Source: Pantoea septica
GTDB lineage: Bacteria > Pseudomonadota > Gammaproteobacteria > Enterobacterales > Enterobacteriaceae
DNA length: 64,000 nt
Assembly: GCF_002095575.1 (NCBI RefSeq)
Contig: NZ_MLJJ01000017.1
Span: 1 to 64,000, forward strand
Direction of reading: 5' to 3'
The notes beneath the pieces were generated by a model. It did not search any database. It saw nothing but the letters and a program-made list of their open reading frames with translations, and was not told the origin of the DNA. Shown piece after piece: positions 41,461-51,010 of this stretch. Each line of letters begins with the position of its first letter. The stretch's first letter is position 1. Position numbers and translations under genes: made by a program.

Positions 41461-41529
41461 ATCAAGCCGCGCATATTCGCCCTCCGCCGCTCTTAAAAGC
41501 GTTAAATCTCGATCCCGCTCATAAAAACG

Positions 41530-41574
41530 GAAATAAACCAAAAAACGTAATCGCCGGATAAAAATCAGTAATTG
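41530..41574 (+). promoter_or_regulatory. XylR operator of xylF
   Basis: Two direct half sites, GAAATAAACCAAAAAACGTA with following ATC (41530-41552) and GGATAAAAATCAGTAATTG (41556-41574), match the E. coli xylF upstream XylR region closely from memory. They lie about 90-130 bp before the xylF ATG. The remaining part of the 341-bp xylA-xylF gap holds the two promoters; I see no further gene. Confidence 0.7.
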
Positions 41575-41662
41575 ATGTTGCCGGAGAGCCAGGTCAACAA
41601 TTCAACCGCCTGGACTCATGCGATAACGACAACAGCCTCAACCTACAGACAGGATGAACATC

Positions 41663-42655
41663 ATGAAAATGAAACTTACGCTGTTAGCCGCCTGCGCCGC
41701 GCTGGCGCTTTTCAGCCACGCCGGCGCAGCGAAAGAAGTGAAGATCGGCATGGCGATTGATGACCTGCGCCTCGAGCGCTGGCAAAAAGATCGCGACATC
41801 TTCGTTAAGCAGGCGGAATCGCAGGGCGCGAAAGTGTTCGTGCAGTCGGCCAACGGCAATGAAGAAACGCAAATGTCGCAAATAGAAAATATGATCAATC
41901 GCGGCGTCGATGTGCTGGTGATCATTCCCTATAACGGCCAGGTATTAAGCAACGTCGTCGCCGAAGCGAAACGAGAAGGCATTAAAGTGCTGGCCTATGA
42001 CCGTATGATAAATAACGCGGATATCGATTTTTATATTTCGTTCGATAATGAAAAAGTCGGCGAGCTGCAGGCGGAAAGTATTGTTAAGCAGGTGCCAAAA
42101 GGAAACTATTTTCTGATGGGCGGATCGCCGGTGGATAATAACGCCCATCTGTTCCGCGCCGGTCAGATGAAGGTGTTAAAACCCTATATCGACAACGGCA
42201 GCATTAAAGTTGTCGGCGACCAGTGGGTCGACGCCTGGCTGCCGGAAAATGCGCTGAAAATCATGGAAAACGCCCTGACCGCCAACAGCAATCACATTGA
42301 CGCCGTCGTCGCCTCCAACGACGCCACCGCGGGCGGCGCAATCCAGGCGCTCAGCGCGCAGGGGCTGGCGGGCAAAGTCGCCATCTCCGGCCAGGACGCC
42401 GATCTCGCCGCCATCAAGCGCATCATCAACGGCACGCAAACCATGACGGTGTATAAGCCTATTACCCAGCTCGCGACCGAAGCCGCCAACATCGCCATCG
42501 AACTCGGCAACGACAAAACGCCCGCCAGCAACGGCAAGCTGAATAACGGTCTGAAAGAGGTGCCTTCGCGCCTGCTGACGCCGATCCCGGTCAATAAAGA
42601 GAACATCGACAGCACCGTGGTGAAAGACGGTTTCCATAAAAAGAGCGAGCTCTGA
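41663..42655 (+). CDS. xylF: D-xylose ABC transporter substrate-binding protein
   Basis: Periplasmic xylose-binding protein of the XylFGH transporter; 330 residues. The signal peptide ([18 protein letters not shown]) is cut near HAGA-AKEV, and the mature part [20 protein letters not shown] is nearly identical to E. coli XylF. Three in-frame ATGs lie within 15 bp; I chose 41663 because AGGA is 8 bp ahead of it. It heads xylF-xylG-xylH-xylR and is activated by XylR with xylose. Confidence 0.95.
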   Translation: MKMKLTLLAACAALALFSHAGAAKEVKIGMAIDDLRLERWQKDRDIFVKQAESQGAKVFVQSANGNEETQMSQIENMINRGVDVLVIIPYNGQVLSNVVAEAKREGIKVLAYDRMINNADIDFYISFDNEKVGELQAESIVKQVPKGNYFLMGGSPVDNNAHLFRAGQMKVLKPYIDNGSIKVVGDQWVDAWLPENALKIMENALTANSNHIDAVVASNDATAGGAIQALSAQGLAGKVAISGQDADLAAIKRIINGTQTMTVYKPITQLATEAANIAIELGNDKTPASNGKLNNGLKEVPSRLLTPIPVNKENIDSTVVKDGFHKKSEL

Positions 42656-42684
42656 GCGCGCACGGCCGCGAAGAGGAGAGATCG

Positions 42685-44205
42685 ATGCTGCTGGAAATGA
42701 ACAATATCACCAAGCGTTTCGGCGCGATGAAGGCGCTGGATAACGTCAGCCTGCGGCTGGACAGCGGCGAAGTGATGTCGCTGTGCGGCGAAAACGGCTC
42801 GGGCAAATCCACGCTGATGAAAATCCTGTGCGGGCTCTACCCGCACGGCGAGTTCGAGGGCGAGATCACTTTCGCCGGAGACCAAATCCAGGCGCAGACC
42901 ATCCGCGACACCGAACGCAGGGGAATTGTGATTATCCATCAGGAGCTGGCGCTGGTGCGGCAGCTGACGGTCATGGAGAACATCTTTCTCGGCGCGGAGC
43001 TGGGCCGCTTCGGCATCGTCGACGACGAAACCATGACGCTACGCTGCCAGCAGCTGCTGGCGCGGGTCAGGCTCGACGTCTCGCCCGACGCCCGGGTCGG
43101 CGATTTGGGCCTGGGACAGCAGCAGCTGGTCGAGATCGCCCGCGCGCTGAATAAGCAGGTGCGGCTCCTGATCCTCGATGAGCCGACCTCGTCGCTGACC
43201 GAGCGTGAAACCGAGGTGCTGCTGAGCATTATCAACAACCTGCGCGATCATGGCATCGCCTGCATCTACATCTCCCACAAGCTCAACGAGGTGAAAGCGA
43301 TCTCCGATACCATCTGCGTCATCCGCGACGGCAAGCCCATCGCCACCCGGCCAGCCGCCGGACTCAGCGAGGATGACATTATTACCATGATGGTGGGACG
43401 AGAGCTGACCGCGCTCTATCCGCATCAGCGGCACGCCATCGGCGACGCGGTGCTGCGCGTTGAACACCTTACCGCCTGGCATCCGGTTAACCGGCACGTG
43501 CGCCGCGTCAACGACGTTTCCTTCACCCTGAAGCGCGGCGAGATCCTCGGCATCGCCGGGCTGGTCGGCGCCGGCCGCACCGAAACGGTTCAGTGCCTGT
43601 TCGGCGTCTGGCCGGGGCGCTGGCAGGGCGATATCTGGATTAATGATAAGAAAGTACAGATTCGCGACTGTCAGCAGGCGATAGCCCAGGGCATCGCCAT
43701 GGTGCCGGAGGACCGCAAAAAAGATGGCATCGTGCCGCTGATGGGCGTCGGCAAAAACATCACCCTCGCGGCGCTGGATCAGTTCAGCCGCCGCTTCGCG
43801 CCGCTCGACGAGACGCGCGAGCAGCACGTCATTAATGACGCTATCGCGCGGCTGCGGGTCAAAACCTCATCGCCGGAGCTGCCGATCGGCCGACTGAGCG
43901 GCGGCAACCAGCAGAAGGCGATTATCGCCAAATGTCTGCTGCTGAACCCGCAGATCCTGATCCTCGACGAGCCGACGCGCGGCATCGACGTCGGCGCGCG
44001 TCAGGAGATCTATCAGCTGATCAACAGCCTGGTGCAGCAGGGGATCGCCGTGATCGTTATCTCGTCCGAACTTCCTGAAGTGCTGGGCCTGAGCGATCGC
44101 GTTCTGGTGATGCACGAAGGGCGGATCAAAGCCGATCTGATAAACAACAACCTGACTCAGGAGCAAGTAATGGAAGCGGCCCTGCGGAGTGAACATTATG
44201 CTTAA
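42685..44205 (+). CDS. xylG: D-xylose ABC transporter ATP-binding protein
   Basis: ATPase of the xylose importer; 506 residues with two ABC domains in tandem, as usual for sugar importers of the Mgl/Rbs type. The first has Walker [10 protein letters not shown] (near residue 35), signature [10 protein letters not shown] and Walker [11 protein letters not shown]. The second has a degenerate Walker A (GLVGAGRTE), signature [10 protein letters not shown] and [12 protein letters not shown]. It overlaps the xylH start by 8 bp. Confidence 0.95.
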   Translation: MLLEMNNITKRFGAMKALDNVSLRLDSGEVMSLCGENGSGKSTLMKILCGLYPHGEFEGEITFAGDQIQAQTIRDTERRGIVIIHQELALVRQLTVMENIFLGAELGRFGIVDDETMTLRCQQLLARVRLDVSPDARVGDLGLGQQQLVEIARALNKQVRLLILDEPTSSLTERETEVLLSIINNLRDHGIACIYISHKLNEVKAISDTICVIRDGKPIATRPAAGLSEDDIITMMVGRELTALYPHQRHAIGDAVLRVEHLTAWHPVNRHVRRVNDVSFTLKRGEILGIAGLVGAGRTETVQCLFGVWPGRWQGDIWINDKKVQIRDCQQAIAQGIAMVPEDRKKDGIVPLMGVGKNITLAALDQFSRRFAPLDETREQHVINDAIARLRVKTSSPELPIGRLSGGNQQKAIIAKCLLLNPQILILDEPTRGIDVGARQEIYQLINSLVQQGIAVIVISSELPEVLGLSDRVLVMHEGRIKADLINNNLTQEQVMEAALRSEHYA

Positions 44206-45373
44206 AACCGAAAGTCGTCAGGGCGCGCTGCCGGGCGCGCCGTCGCCGGGAAAATTCTCGCTGCCCAACCTGCAGGTGCTGGTGATGCTGGGCGCCATTC
44301 TGGTCATCGCCCTGTTTTTCACCTGGACCACCGACGGCGCCTGGCTTAGCCCGCGCAACGTCTCTAACCTGCTGCGGCAGACCGCGATCACCGGCATTCT
44401 GGCGGTCGGCATGGTGTTCGTCATTATTTCGGCGGAGATCGATCTGTCGGTAGGCTCGATGATGGGCCTGCTGGGCGGCGCGGCGGCGATTTTCGACGTC
44501 TGGCTCGGCTGGCCGCTGCCGCTGACGATAGCGGTGACGCTGCTGATGGGGCTGCTGCTGGGAACCTGGAACGGCTGGTGGGTCGCCTACCGCAAAGTGC
44601 CGTCGTTTATCGTTACGCTGGCCGGCATGCTGGCGTTCCGCGGCATTCTGGTGGGGATCACCAACGGTACCACGGTCGCGCCGACCACCCCTGCCATGTC
44701 GCAGATCGGGCAGAGCTATCTTTCAGACGGCGTCGGCTTCGGTTTCGGCATCGCCGGTCTGGCGTTGTTTATGCTGTGGCAGTGGCGGCTGCGGCTGCGC
44801 CGTCAGCAGCTCGGACTGACGCAGTCCGCCGCCGGCGGCACTATGGCGCGTCAGGCGCTTACCGCGGTGCTGGTGCTGGGCGCGATCTGGCTATTGAATG
44901 ACTACCGCGGCGTGCCGACGCCGGTGCTGCTGCTGGCGTTGCTGCTGCTGGGCGGCATGTTTATGGCGACGCGCACCGCCTTTGGCCGCCGCATCTACGC
45001 CATCGGCGGCAATCTGGATGCCGCGCGGCTGTCGGGCATTAACGTGGCGCGCACCAAACTGGCGGTATTCGCCATCAACGGCGTGATGGTGGCCATCGCC
45101 GGGCTGATACTCAGCTCGCGCCTCGGCGCCGGCTCGCCGTCGGCAGGCAATATCGCCGAGCTGGACGCCATCGCCGCCTGCGTCATCGGCGGCACCAGCC
45201 TGGCGGGCGGCGTGGGATCGGTCGCGGGCGCGGTGATGGGCGCTTTTATTATGGCCTCGCTGGATAACGGCATGAGCATGATGGACGTGCCCACCTTCTG
45301 GCAGTACATCGTCAAAGGGGCAATTCTGCTGCTGGCGGTGTGGATGGATACCGCCACGCGCCGCCGGGTCTAA
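44198..45373 (+). CDS. xylH: D-xylose ABC transporter permease
   Basis: Inner-membrane permease of the importer; about 391 residues with roughly ten hydrophobic segments. [35 protein letters not shown] and the long conserved block ending in [20 protein letters not shown] match E. coli XylH. The ATG at 44198 follows GGAG by 8 bp; a GTG 9 bp upstream is also in frame. It overlaps xylG, which points to coupled translation. Confidence 0.95.
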   Translation: MLKTESRQGALPGAPSPGKFSLPNLQVLVMLGAILVIALFFTWTTDGAWLSPRNVSNLLRQTAITGILAVGMVFVIISAEIDLSVGSMMGLLGGAAAIFDVWLGWPLPLTIAVTLLMGLLLGTWNGWWVAYRKVPSFIVTLAGMLAFRGILVGITNGTTVAPTTPAMSQIGQSYLSDGVGFGFGIAGLALFMLWQWRLRLRRQQLGLTQSAAGGTMARQALTAVLVLGAIWLLNDYRGVPTPVLLLALLLLGGMFMATRTAFGRRIYAIGGNLDAARLSGINVARTKLAVFAINGVMVAIAGLILSSRLGAGSPSAGNIAELDAIAACVIGGTSLAGGVGSVAGAVMGAFIMASLDNGMSMMDVPTFWQYIVKGAILLLAVWMDTATRRRV

Positions 45374-45465
45374 TCGCGTCGGGGATCACAACCTGGCGCA
45401 AACAATTTCTGCTGTTCATCCGGCCGTGCTATGCATTGCGCTGGGATTCAGGAGAGCGCGCCACT

Positions 45466-46644
45466 ATGCATGAAAAACGCTATCGCATTACGTTGCTGTT
45501 CAATGCCAATAAGGTCTACGACCGTCAGGTGGTAGAGGGCGTCGGCGAATATTTACAAGCGTCGCAGACCGACTGGGATATTTTTATCGAGGAGGATTTC
45601 CGCTGCCGCATCGACAATATCCGCGAATGGCTGGGCGATGGCGTGATCGCCGACTATGACGATAGCTCGATCGAGCAGCTGCTGGCGAACGTCGAGGTGC
45701 CGATTGTCGGCGTCGGCGGTTCTTACCATCGCCAGCAGGATTATCCGCCGGTGCACTATATCGCCACCGACAACGCGGCGCTGGTGGAGAGCGCCTTTCT
45801 TCATCTCAAAGAGAAGGGCATTAACCGCTTCGCCTTTTACGGGCTGCCCGCCTCCAGCGGTAAGCGCTGGGCGCAGGAGCGCGAACACGCTTTTCGTCAG
45901 CTGGTGCAGCGCGAACGCTATCAGGGCGTGGTCTATCAGGGCATGAATACCGCGCCGGAAAACTGGCAGCACGCGCAGAACCGGCTGGCCGACTGGCTGC
46001 AAACCCTGCCGCAGCAGACCGGCATTATCGCGGTCACCGACGCCCGCGCGCGTCATCTGCTACAGGCCTGCGAATATCTTAAAATTCCGGTGCCGGAAAA
46101 GCTGAGCGTGATCGGCATCGACAACGAAGAGCTGACGCGCTATCTGTCGCGCGTCGCGCTCTCGTCGGTGGCGCAAGGCACGCGGCAGATGGGGTATCAG
46201 GCCGCTAAACTGCTGCATCGCCTGCTGGATAAACAGCCGCTGCCGCTGCAGCGCATTCTGGTGCCGCCGATGAAAGTGATCGCCCGCCGCTCGACCGATT
46301 TCCGCTCGCTGCGCGATCCGGCGGTGATCCAGGCCATGCACTATATTCGCTTCAACGCCTGTAAAGGCATCAAAGTAGAACAGGTGCTGGATGCGATCGG
46401 CCTGTCGCGCTCTAATCTGGAGAAACGCTTTCGCGATGAAACCGGCGATACGATCCACGCCATGATCCACCGCGAGAAACTGGAAAAAGCGCGCGAACTG
46501 CTGGCCTCTTCCTCGCTGAACATCAACGAAATTTCCCAGATGTGCGGCTACCCTTCGCTGCAATATTTTTATTCAGTATTTAAGAAAAGCTATGCCAGCA
46601 CGCCAAAAGAGTACCGACAGCATCACGGCGAAAGCCTGATGTAG
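45466..46644 (+). CDS. xylR: xylose operon activator XylR
   Basis: AraC-family activator of the xyl operons in response to D-xylose. At 392 residues it equals E. coli XylR. The N-terminal periplasmic-binding-protein-like sugar domain (RITLLFNANKVYDRQVVEGV to roughly residue 275) is followed by an AraC DNA-binding domain (about 285-388, QVLDAIGLSRSNLEKRF and INEISQMCGYPSLQYFYSVFKK). The ATG at 45466 matches E. coli, with AGGAG 11 bp ahead. It follows xylH by 92 bp in the same direction. Confidence 0.96.
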   Translation: MHEKRYRITLLFNANKVYDRQVVEGVGEYLQASQTDWDIFIEEDFRCRIDNIREWLGDGVIADYDDSSIEQLLANVEVPIVGVGGSYHRQQDYPPVHYIATDNAALVESAFLHLKEKGINRFAFYGLPASSGKRWAQEREHAFRQLVQRERYQGVVYQGMNTAPENWQHAQNRLADWLQTLPQQTGIIAVTDARARHLLQACEYLKIPVPEKLSVIGIDNEELTRYLSRVALSSVAQGTRQMGYQAAKLLHRLLDKQPLPLQRILVPPMKVIARRSTDFRSLRDPAVIQAMHYIRFNACKGIKVEQVLDAIGLSRSNLEKRFRDETGDTIHAMIHREKLEKARELLASSSLNINEISQMCGYPSLQYFYSVFKKSYASTPKEYRQHHGESLM

Positions 46645-46674
46645 AATGGCGGCGGCGTGATAAAGGCGAAGCGG

Positions 46675-46719
46675 CGGGCCGACCGAGCAAGGATGCCTGA
46701 GCGATTTCGCCATCGCTCC
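46675..46719 (+). repeat. dispersed intergenic repeat, copy 2
   Basis: Second copy of the element at 4461-4505 (CGGGCCGACCGAGCAAGGAT and onward), again between two convergent genes, xylR and the ROK regulator. The about 100-bp gap shows no T-tailed terminator, so the element may itself act at the transcript ends. Confidence 0.6.
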
Positions 46720-46747
46720 CCGTCACCCGCGTCCTCTCCTCCTCTCT

Positions 46748-47890
46748 TCACCCCAGACGCTGTTCATACTGCTCAATCACCGCCAGCGACAGCCCTACCG
46801 CCGGATCGAGACGCGTCTGTAAAAAATGCAGCGTGGTGTTCTGGAAGGTGAAGGCTGGCGTACTGGATGCGATCCTTTTGCGCACCGTGTCGCAAAACAT
46901 CGGGTGCGCATTCCAGGGCGCGTCGATAATGATCGTGGCCGGATTGAGCAGCAGGATAATCTGGCTCATCGCCTTAGCGAGAAAACCGCCTGCCTGCTGC
47001 ATCACCTCATCCACCACTTTCGGCGCCTCGTCGCGCGTCTGCCAGCTTAAACCGGGGCGGCGCTGGGCCAGCTGCTGCTCTATCGCCGGTTTGCTGAGCA
47101 GCGTTTCGGCGCATCCCTGACGTCCGCAGCGACAGCGCGGGCCGTCCGGCTGCACGCTAAGGTGACCTGCTTCGCCCGCGGTCCAGCTGTTGCCGGTCAC
47201 CACTTCGCCCTGCTGCACCAGCGCGCCGCCCATGCCTTCGGCTATTCGCAGGTAAAAGTGGCTGCCCGCCGCTCTCAGCCCAAGCTGCTGTACCGCCAGC
47301 AGCGCCGAGGCCTTGACGTTATTCATCACGCGCAACGGCACATCCACTTTTTGCCTGATCGGCGTCAGCAGATCGACATCCTGCCAGCCGAGATGGGTTG
47401 ACAGGTGCATCCAGCCGCGTTCGGGATCGACGATGCCGGGAAAACCCAGCCCGATGCCCAGCAGCTGCGGATGCTTCTCCGCCAGTTCGCCGCACAGGCT
47501 CGCCACCTCATCCAGCAGCTTTTTAGGGTTAGCGGTATCAACGCGACGCGTCTGCTCCACCATCACCTGCGAAAAGTAGTCGCAGACGCGCCAGTAAATG
47601 GCGTTGCGCTCCACCATCACGCCCGCGCTTTTCAACTGTTCCGGGCGCAGGGCGATCTCAATTTTCGGGCGTCCGGCGGCGGCCACGCTGATCGGCCCCA
47701 GCTCCTGAAGCAGCGACTTTTCCAGCAGTTCGTCTACGATCAGCGACACCGTATTTTTGCTGAGCGACAGGATGTGGGCTAAATCCTGACGCGACGTTAC
47801 GCGCAACCGGCGAAGCTGCGTCATCACGCGTTTATGGTTGTTAAGTCTGAGTAGTGCGGGGCCTTTACCCATAATCATTACAGCGCTCAT
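46748..47890 (-). CDS. ROK-family transcriptional regulator
   Basis: A 380-residue ROK-type regulator. The N-terminal winged helix (about residues 20-75, RQDLAHILSLSKNTVSLIVDELLE) is followed by a sugar-kinase-like domain with the zinc motif CRCGRQGC after GEAGHLSVQPDGP. It belongs to the NagC/Mlc/XylR(Bacillus) group, but the ligand cannot be named. Its place beside the xylose regulon suggests a sugar role; it is convergent with xylR and has no target operon of its own nearby. The start could be 47890 or internal ATGs at 47878 and 47872. Confidence 0.85.
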   Translation of the reverse strand: MSAVMIMGKGPALLRLNNHKRVMTQLRRLRVTSRQDLAHILSLSKNTVSLIVDELLEKSLLQELGPISVAAAGRPKIEIALRPEQLKSAGVMVERNAIYWRVCDYFSQVMVEQTRRVDTANPKKLLDEVASLCGELAEKHPQLLGIGLGFPGIVDPERGWMHLSTHLGWQDVDLLTPIRQKVDVPLRVMNNVKASALLAVQQLGLRAAGSHFYLRIAEGMGGALVQQGEVVTGNSWTAGEAGHLSVQPDGPRCRCGRQGCAETLLSKPAIEQQLAQRRPGLSWQTRDEAPKVVDEVMQQAGGFLAKAMSQIILLLNPATIIIDAPWNAHPMFCDTVRKRIASSTPAFTFQNTTLHFLQTRLDPAVGLSLAVIEQYEQRLG

Positions 47891-48002
47891 GTGACGGGCA
47901 ACGTATCTTTCAGTGTAACAGCGCCAGGCGGCCTCTTATCTGACACTTTTGCGCGCTGTTTCACACAAGTCGCAGCAGAGGATAGCGCAGAGGAAAGCGA
48001 CG

Positions 48003-48031
48003 TAAAAAAACCGGGTCGCGCCCGGTTTCTT
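48003..48031. terminator. dnaC terminator
   Basis: AAACCGGG / CCCGGTTT with a 5-nt TCGCG-type loop. On the minus strand the A7 tract at 48004-48010 becomes T7, a good dnaC terminator. It is also near the start of the divergent ROK gene, without effect on that strand. Confidence 0.8.
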
Positions 48032-48046
48032 GCAGGGAAGAGAAAA

Positions 48047-48787
48047 TTAATATTCGTCGCCGCGCACGCGGCTGCGGTAGCTTTCCCAGTCGAAGCGCAC
48101 CCACATGCTGTTGCCGAGACGCATGCGGTCCATCACGCGCTCGCCCAGCAGGGTATTCATACCGGCGGGATCGAGGTTGGAGAGCATCCCGGTCGGACGC
48201 TTCGAAGAGGAGCGTCGATCGACGATCTGGTTGATAATCACCTTTTCGTAGCGCGACTCGCTCTGCATGCCGATCTCGTCGATCACCAGCAGATCGACGC
48301 TGCTGAGATCCTGCAGCAGTCGCTCTTCGGTGATGTCGCTGCCGCCGCTGAACGTGCCTTTCATGCTCGACATCAGATCCGCGACGGTGACGATCAGCAC
48401 GCTTTTGCCGCGCAGGATCAGATCGTTGCCGATAGCCGCCGCCAGATGGTTTTTGCCGGTGCCGGGACGGCCGGAAAAGACGAAGCTGGCGATGCTGCCC
48501 TCAAAATCGTCCGCATACTGGCGCGCCATCGTCAGCGCTCTGCGCTGCCCTTCATTCTCGACGCGATAGTTATCGAACGAGCAGTTCATATGCAGCTCGC
48601 GAATGCCGGAGCGTCCCATCACGCGCTGCATTTTCATGGCGCGGTTCTCACGCACGATGGACTCCGAACGCAGGCGACCCTGCTCCTGGTTCCAGGCCAG
48701 CAGCTCTTCGCCGCTGGTGAACTTCGGCTGGACGTTGGCGGGCATCATTTTTTTCAAACGGCTGAACAGATCGGTCGGCGTTTTCAT
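48047..48787 (-). CDS. dnaC: DNA replication helicase loader DnaC
   Basis: AAA+ protein that loads the DnaB helicase at oriC and at restarted forks. The 246 residues align with E. coli DnaC (245). Walker A is in SGRPGTGKNHLAAAI and Walker B in VDLLVIDEIG; the arginine-rich sensor region NQIVDRRSSSKRPTGML is intact. Its ATG shares one base with the dnaT stop, so the two are coupled. Confidence 0.96.
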   Translation of the reverse strand: MKTPTDLFSRLKKMMPANVQPKFTSGEELLAWNQEQGRLRSESIVRENRAMKMQRVMGRSGIRELHMNCSFDNYRVENEGQRRALTMARQYADDFEGSIASFVFSGRPGTGKNHLAAAIGNDLILRGKSVLIVTVADLMSSMKGTFSGGSDITEERLLQDLSSVDLLVIDEIGMQSESRYEKVIINQIVDRRSSSKRPTGMLSNLDPAGMNTLLGERVMDRMRLGNSMWVRFDWESYRSRVRGDEY

Positions 48788-49323
48788 TACTCACCTCGAA
48801 ACCCATCGGGAATGTGGTAATCAGTATTGCTGATTTGCGTGATATCGCGTTTGGGCTGGCCGCCGCTGGCGGCGCGGTTCATCTGCACGCTGCGCGCCAG
48901 CTTTTGCTGCCACTGCACATGGTGGAACAGGCGGCCTTCCGCCTGCCAGTAGGCGACGAAAGCGGCCAGCTCGGCAGGCGTTACCGGCTCGCTCAGCGCC
49001 ACGCCCCAGATAGCGGCCTGGCGCTGAAAATCGGCGTCGGGCTGCCAGCCGGTATACATCGCGAACTTGCCCGCCGGCGTCGGCAGAGAGGCTGGCAGGT
49101 CGTCATATAAGCTATCGTCCAGCGTTACGTCGCTGGGATGCGCAGCCGCCGCCTCCAGCGCCAGCAGATGCGCCAGCCGCTCGGGCGTTACGGCGTAAAA
49201 CGCCGGCGCGTAATTATCCAGCACCGCCAGCGTGCCGTTTTCCGCCTGCTGCAGCGCCTGACGCGGATCCTGGCGGAAGGCGTCCAGACCAATAAGCGTA
49301 GAAGTAAGAATTTTGACTGACAT
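48787..49323 (-). CDS. dnaT: primosomal protein DnaT
   Basis: Primosome component used in replication restart with PriA, PriB and DnaC. The 178 residues match E. coli DnaT (179), best in the C-terminal domain: [40 protein letters not shown] and the QPKRDI tail. The ATG at 49323 ([15 protein letters not shown]) is preceded by CAGG; 17 codons further upstream lie over a stem-loop and are not expected to be coding. Confidence 0.95.
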   Translation of the reverse strand: MSVKILTSTLIGLDAFRQDPRQALQQAENGTLAVLDNYAPAFYAVTPERLAHLLALEAAAAHPSDVTLDDSLYDDLPASLPTPAGKFAMYTGWQPDADFQRQAAIWGVALSEPVTPAELAAFVAYWQAEGRLFHHVQWQQKLARSVQMNRAASGGQPKRDITQISNTDYHIPDGFRGE

Positions 49324-49350
49324 GATGAAACCTGACGTTGACCTGCACGC

Positions 49351-49373
49351 TGCGCCGACAGAGCGTCGGCGCA
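49351..49373 (-). other. stem-loop upstream of dnaT
   Basis: TGCGCCGAC / GTCGGCGCA, a perfect 9-bp stem with an AGAGC loop, 28 bp before the dnaT ATG. If transcribed from upstream it would lie in the dnaT leader. No T run follows on the minus strand. Confidence 0.6.
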
Positions 49374-49426
49374 CAAGTCTTTATTGTACCTTTTTTAGCG
49401 TCCTGGATCGCCAAAAAAGGCGCCTG

Positions 49427-50104
49427 TCAGGAGGACCAGGAAGCGGACTCCGCGGAAAGAGCCGTCTGAACCGGTTCGGCTGCTGCTGCCCTGACGCGCG
49501 CCGGGCGGGTTTGCCACAGATAGCGCGTCGAGGCGAGCCAGCAGATGCTGTAGCCCAGCAGTTCGGTGCCCTCTTCGGCGATGTTTTTCACGACGCGGTT
49601 GTAGCCGTCCAGCATCAGGTGCTGCCACAGCTGATGCATGCCGAACAGACGGGAGAACACCAGCACGATTAACATGCCGCTGGCGGTCATCAGCCAGCAG
49701 CGATCCGTCACGAAGGCGACCAGCCCATCCAGCGTGCTGCGCGGCGACCGCAGCGCCATCGCCAGACAGGCCGCGGCGGTCGCCAGCGCGAACCACACCC
49801 AGCTGCCGTGCTCGACAACGTCGAATACAAAATCCAGCTCGCGGATCAGCATGCAGCTGTAGAAGCCGCCGATCAGGATCAGCGCGCCGCGCTGATCGGG
49901 CCGCCGATGCGCCGACCAGAAGAACATCGCCGCCACGGAGGCGAGCATCACTTCCTGCAGCGTCTCCGTGATCGACGTTTCATGCATGGCGTCGTTCATC
50001 CAGTTTACGTCGATATAGATGCTCGACATCATCAGCATAAGAAACAGTGTTGCAAATAAAAAAGCCGCGCCTTCACGGCAGAGGATTGAAATTTGTTCGC
50101 GCAT
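49427..50104 (-). CDS. integral membrane protein of unknown function
   Basis: A 225-residue protein that I do not recognise. About six hydrophobic segments can be seen: residues 10-30 (AAFLFATLFLMLMMSSIYI), 48-65, 73-92, 100-118, 133-152 and 183-200. A charged C-terminal tail rich in Ala, Arg and Ser follows. The internal phrase RELDFVFDVVEHGSW is polar and may lie at a membrane face. No catalytic motif stands out. It is upstream of dnaT in the same direction with a 103-bp gap. In E. coli yjjB/yjjP occupy this side of dnaT, and this is not one of them. Confidence 0.75.
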   Translation of the reverse strand: MREQISILCREGAAFLFATLFLMLMMSSIYIDVNWMNDAMHETSITETLQEVMLASVAAMFFWSAHRRPDQRGALILIGGFYSCMLIRELDFVFDVVEHGSWVWFALATAAACLAMALRSPRSTLDGLVAFVTDRCWLMTASGMLIVLVFSRLFGMHQLWQHLMLDGYNRVVKNIAEEGTELLGYSICWLASTRYLWQTRPARVRAAAAEPVQTALSAESASWSS

Positions 50105-50180
50105 ATTATTACCACTATTATGATTAGCGCGCTTATTATATGGCGTTACTCACTCGCCCTTTCTCATTTTATGCCCCATG

Positions 50181-50870
50181 TTAAAAACTGGCGCTAACGC
50201 CGAGGCTGTAAATAAACTGCTCGCCGCTGTTTAGCGCGTCGTTTTGCGAAAATGCCGCGAATGCCGCAACGTTATGATTCAGGGGAATGTGCGCACCGAC
50301 GCTGACGTCGACCCAGCCCGCTTCCCGCGCGGCCGGATCGTCCGACGAACGCTCGCGCGACTCGCCGGTCAGGCTATCGCCGGGCTGATAGCTATAGCTA
50401 AACTGCGCGTAAGGCGCGATCCCGCCCAGCCGGGTATCGACCCGCCAGCCTAAGGTCGCGACGCCGTCGCGGCTGAAATCGCACTGCGGACAGCTGAGCG
50501 GCGCGGTCGCGGGCGCATACTGCGCCACCGGCCCGGTCGTCAGCGACGCGCCCAGCGGCAGCTCCCAGCCTGCGCTGTAGCGAGTGCCGGTCGGTACCGG
50601 CTCGGCGCGCAGCGCGAAGGCGGACTGGGGCGAATTGAGCGCCGCGTCCAGAAAGTTCATCCGCGCGTCGCTGCCGACAATCAGATGATTTCGGGAAATC
50701 TTTTCCGCAAGGATAGTGTCGTAATCGGGCCGATCGCGCACGCGATCGGCCGGCGATGACAGGGTCTCGCCGCTCCAGGCAAACAGGGGCGCCGCAGAAC
50801 AAAAAAGCAACGCACTACTCAGCCCCAGCGTCGCAAGGCGCTGGCTGGCACACTGACTTTTCTGCAACAT
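50181..50870 (-). CDS. small outer-membrane beta-barrel, autotransporter-domain-like
   Basis: A 229-residue exported protein. The signal peptide runs to about residue 31 (LSSALLFCSAAPLFA). The rest alternates polar and aromatic residues and ends in SLGVSASF, a C-terminal Phe strand typical of BAM-assembled barrels. Segments like LGWRVDTRLGGIAPYAQFSYSY recall the translocator domain of GDSL-esterase autotransporters, but there is no esterase passenger. It may be a free-standing barrel or the remnant of an autotransporter. Two cysteines (CPQC) are unusual in such barrels. GGAG precedes the ATG. Confidence 0.72.
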   Translation of the reverse strand: MLQKSQCASQRLATLGLSSALLFCSAAPLFAWSGETLSSPADRVRDRPDYDTILAEKISRNHLIVGSDARMNFLDAALNSPQSAFALRAEPVPTGTRYSAGWELPLGASLTTGPVAQYAPATAPLSCPQCDFSRDGVATLGWRVDTRLGGIAPYAQFSYSYQPGDSLTGESRERSSDDPAAREAGWVDVSVGAHIPLNHNVAAFAAFSQNDALNSGEQFIYSLGVSASF

Positions 50871-51010
50871 GAAAAACTCCAGACGACGCTGAAGAGAACG
50901 ATCGGCGCTATTTAAGAAACTGTTTTATCACGCCTGCTGTTTAACTATTAACCGACTAAACGTAAGATCAAGCGACGTCACAAAATTTTCTCTTTATCAG
51001 GATAAAGAAC

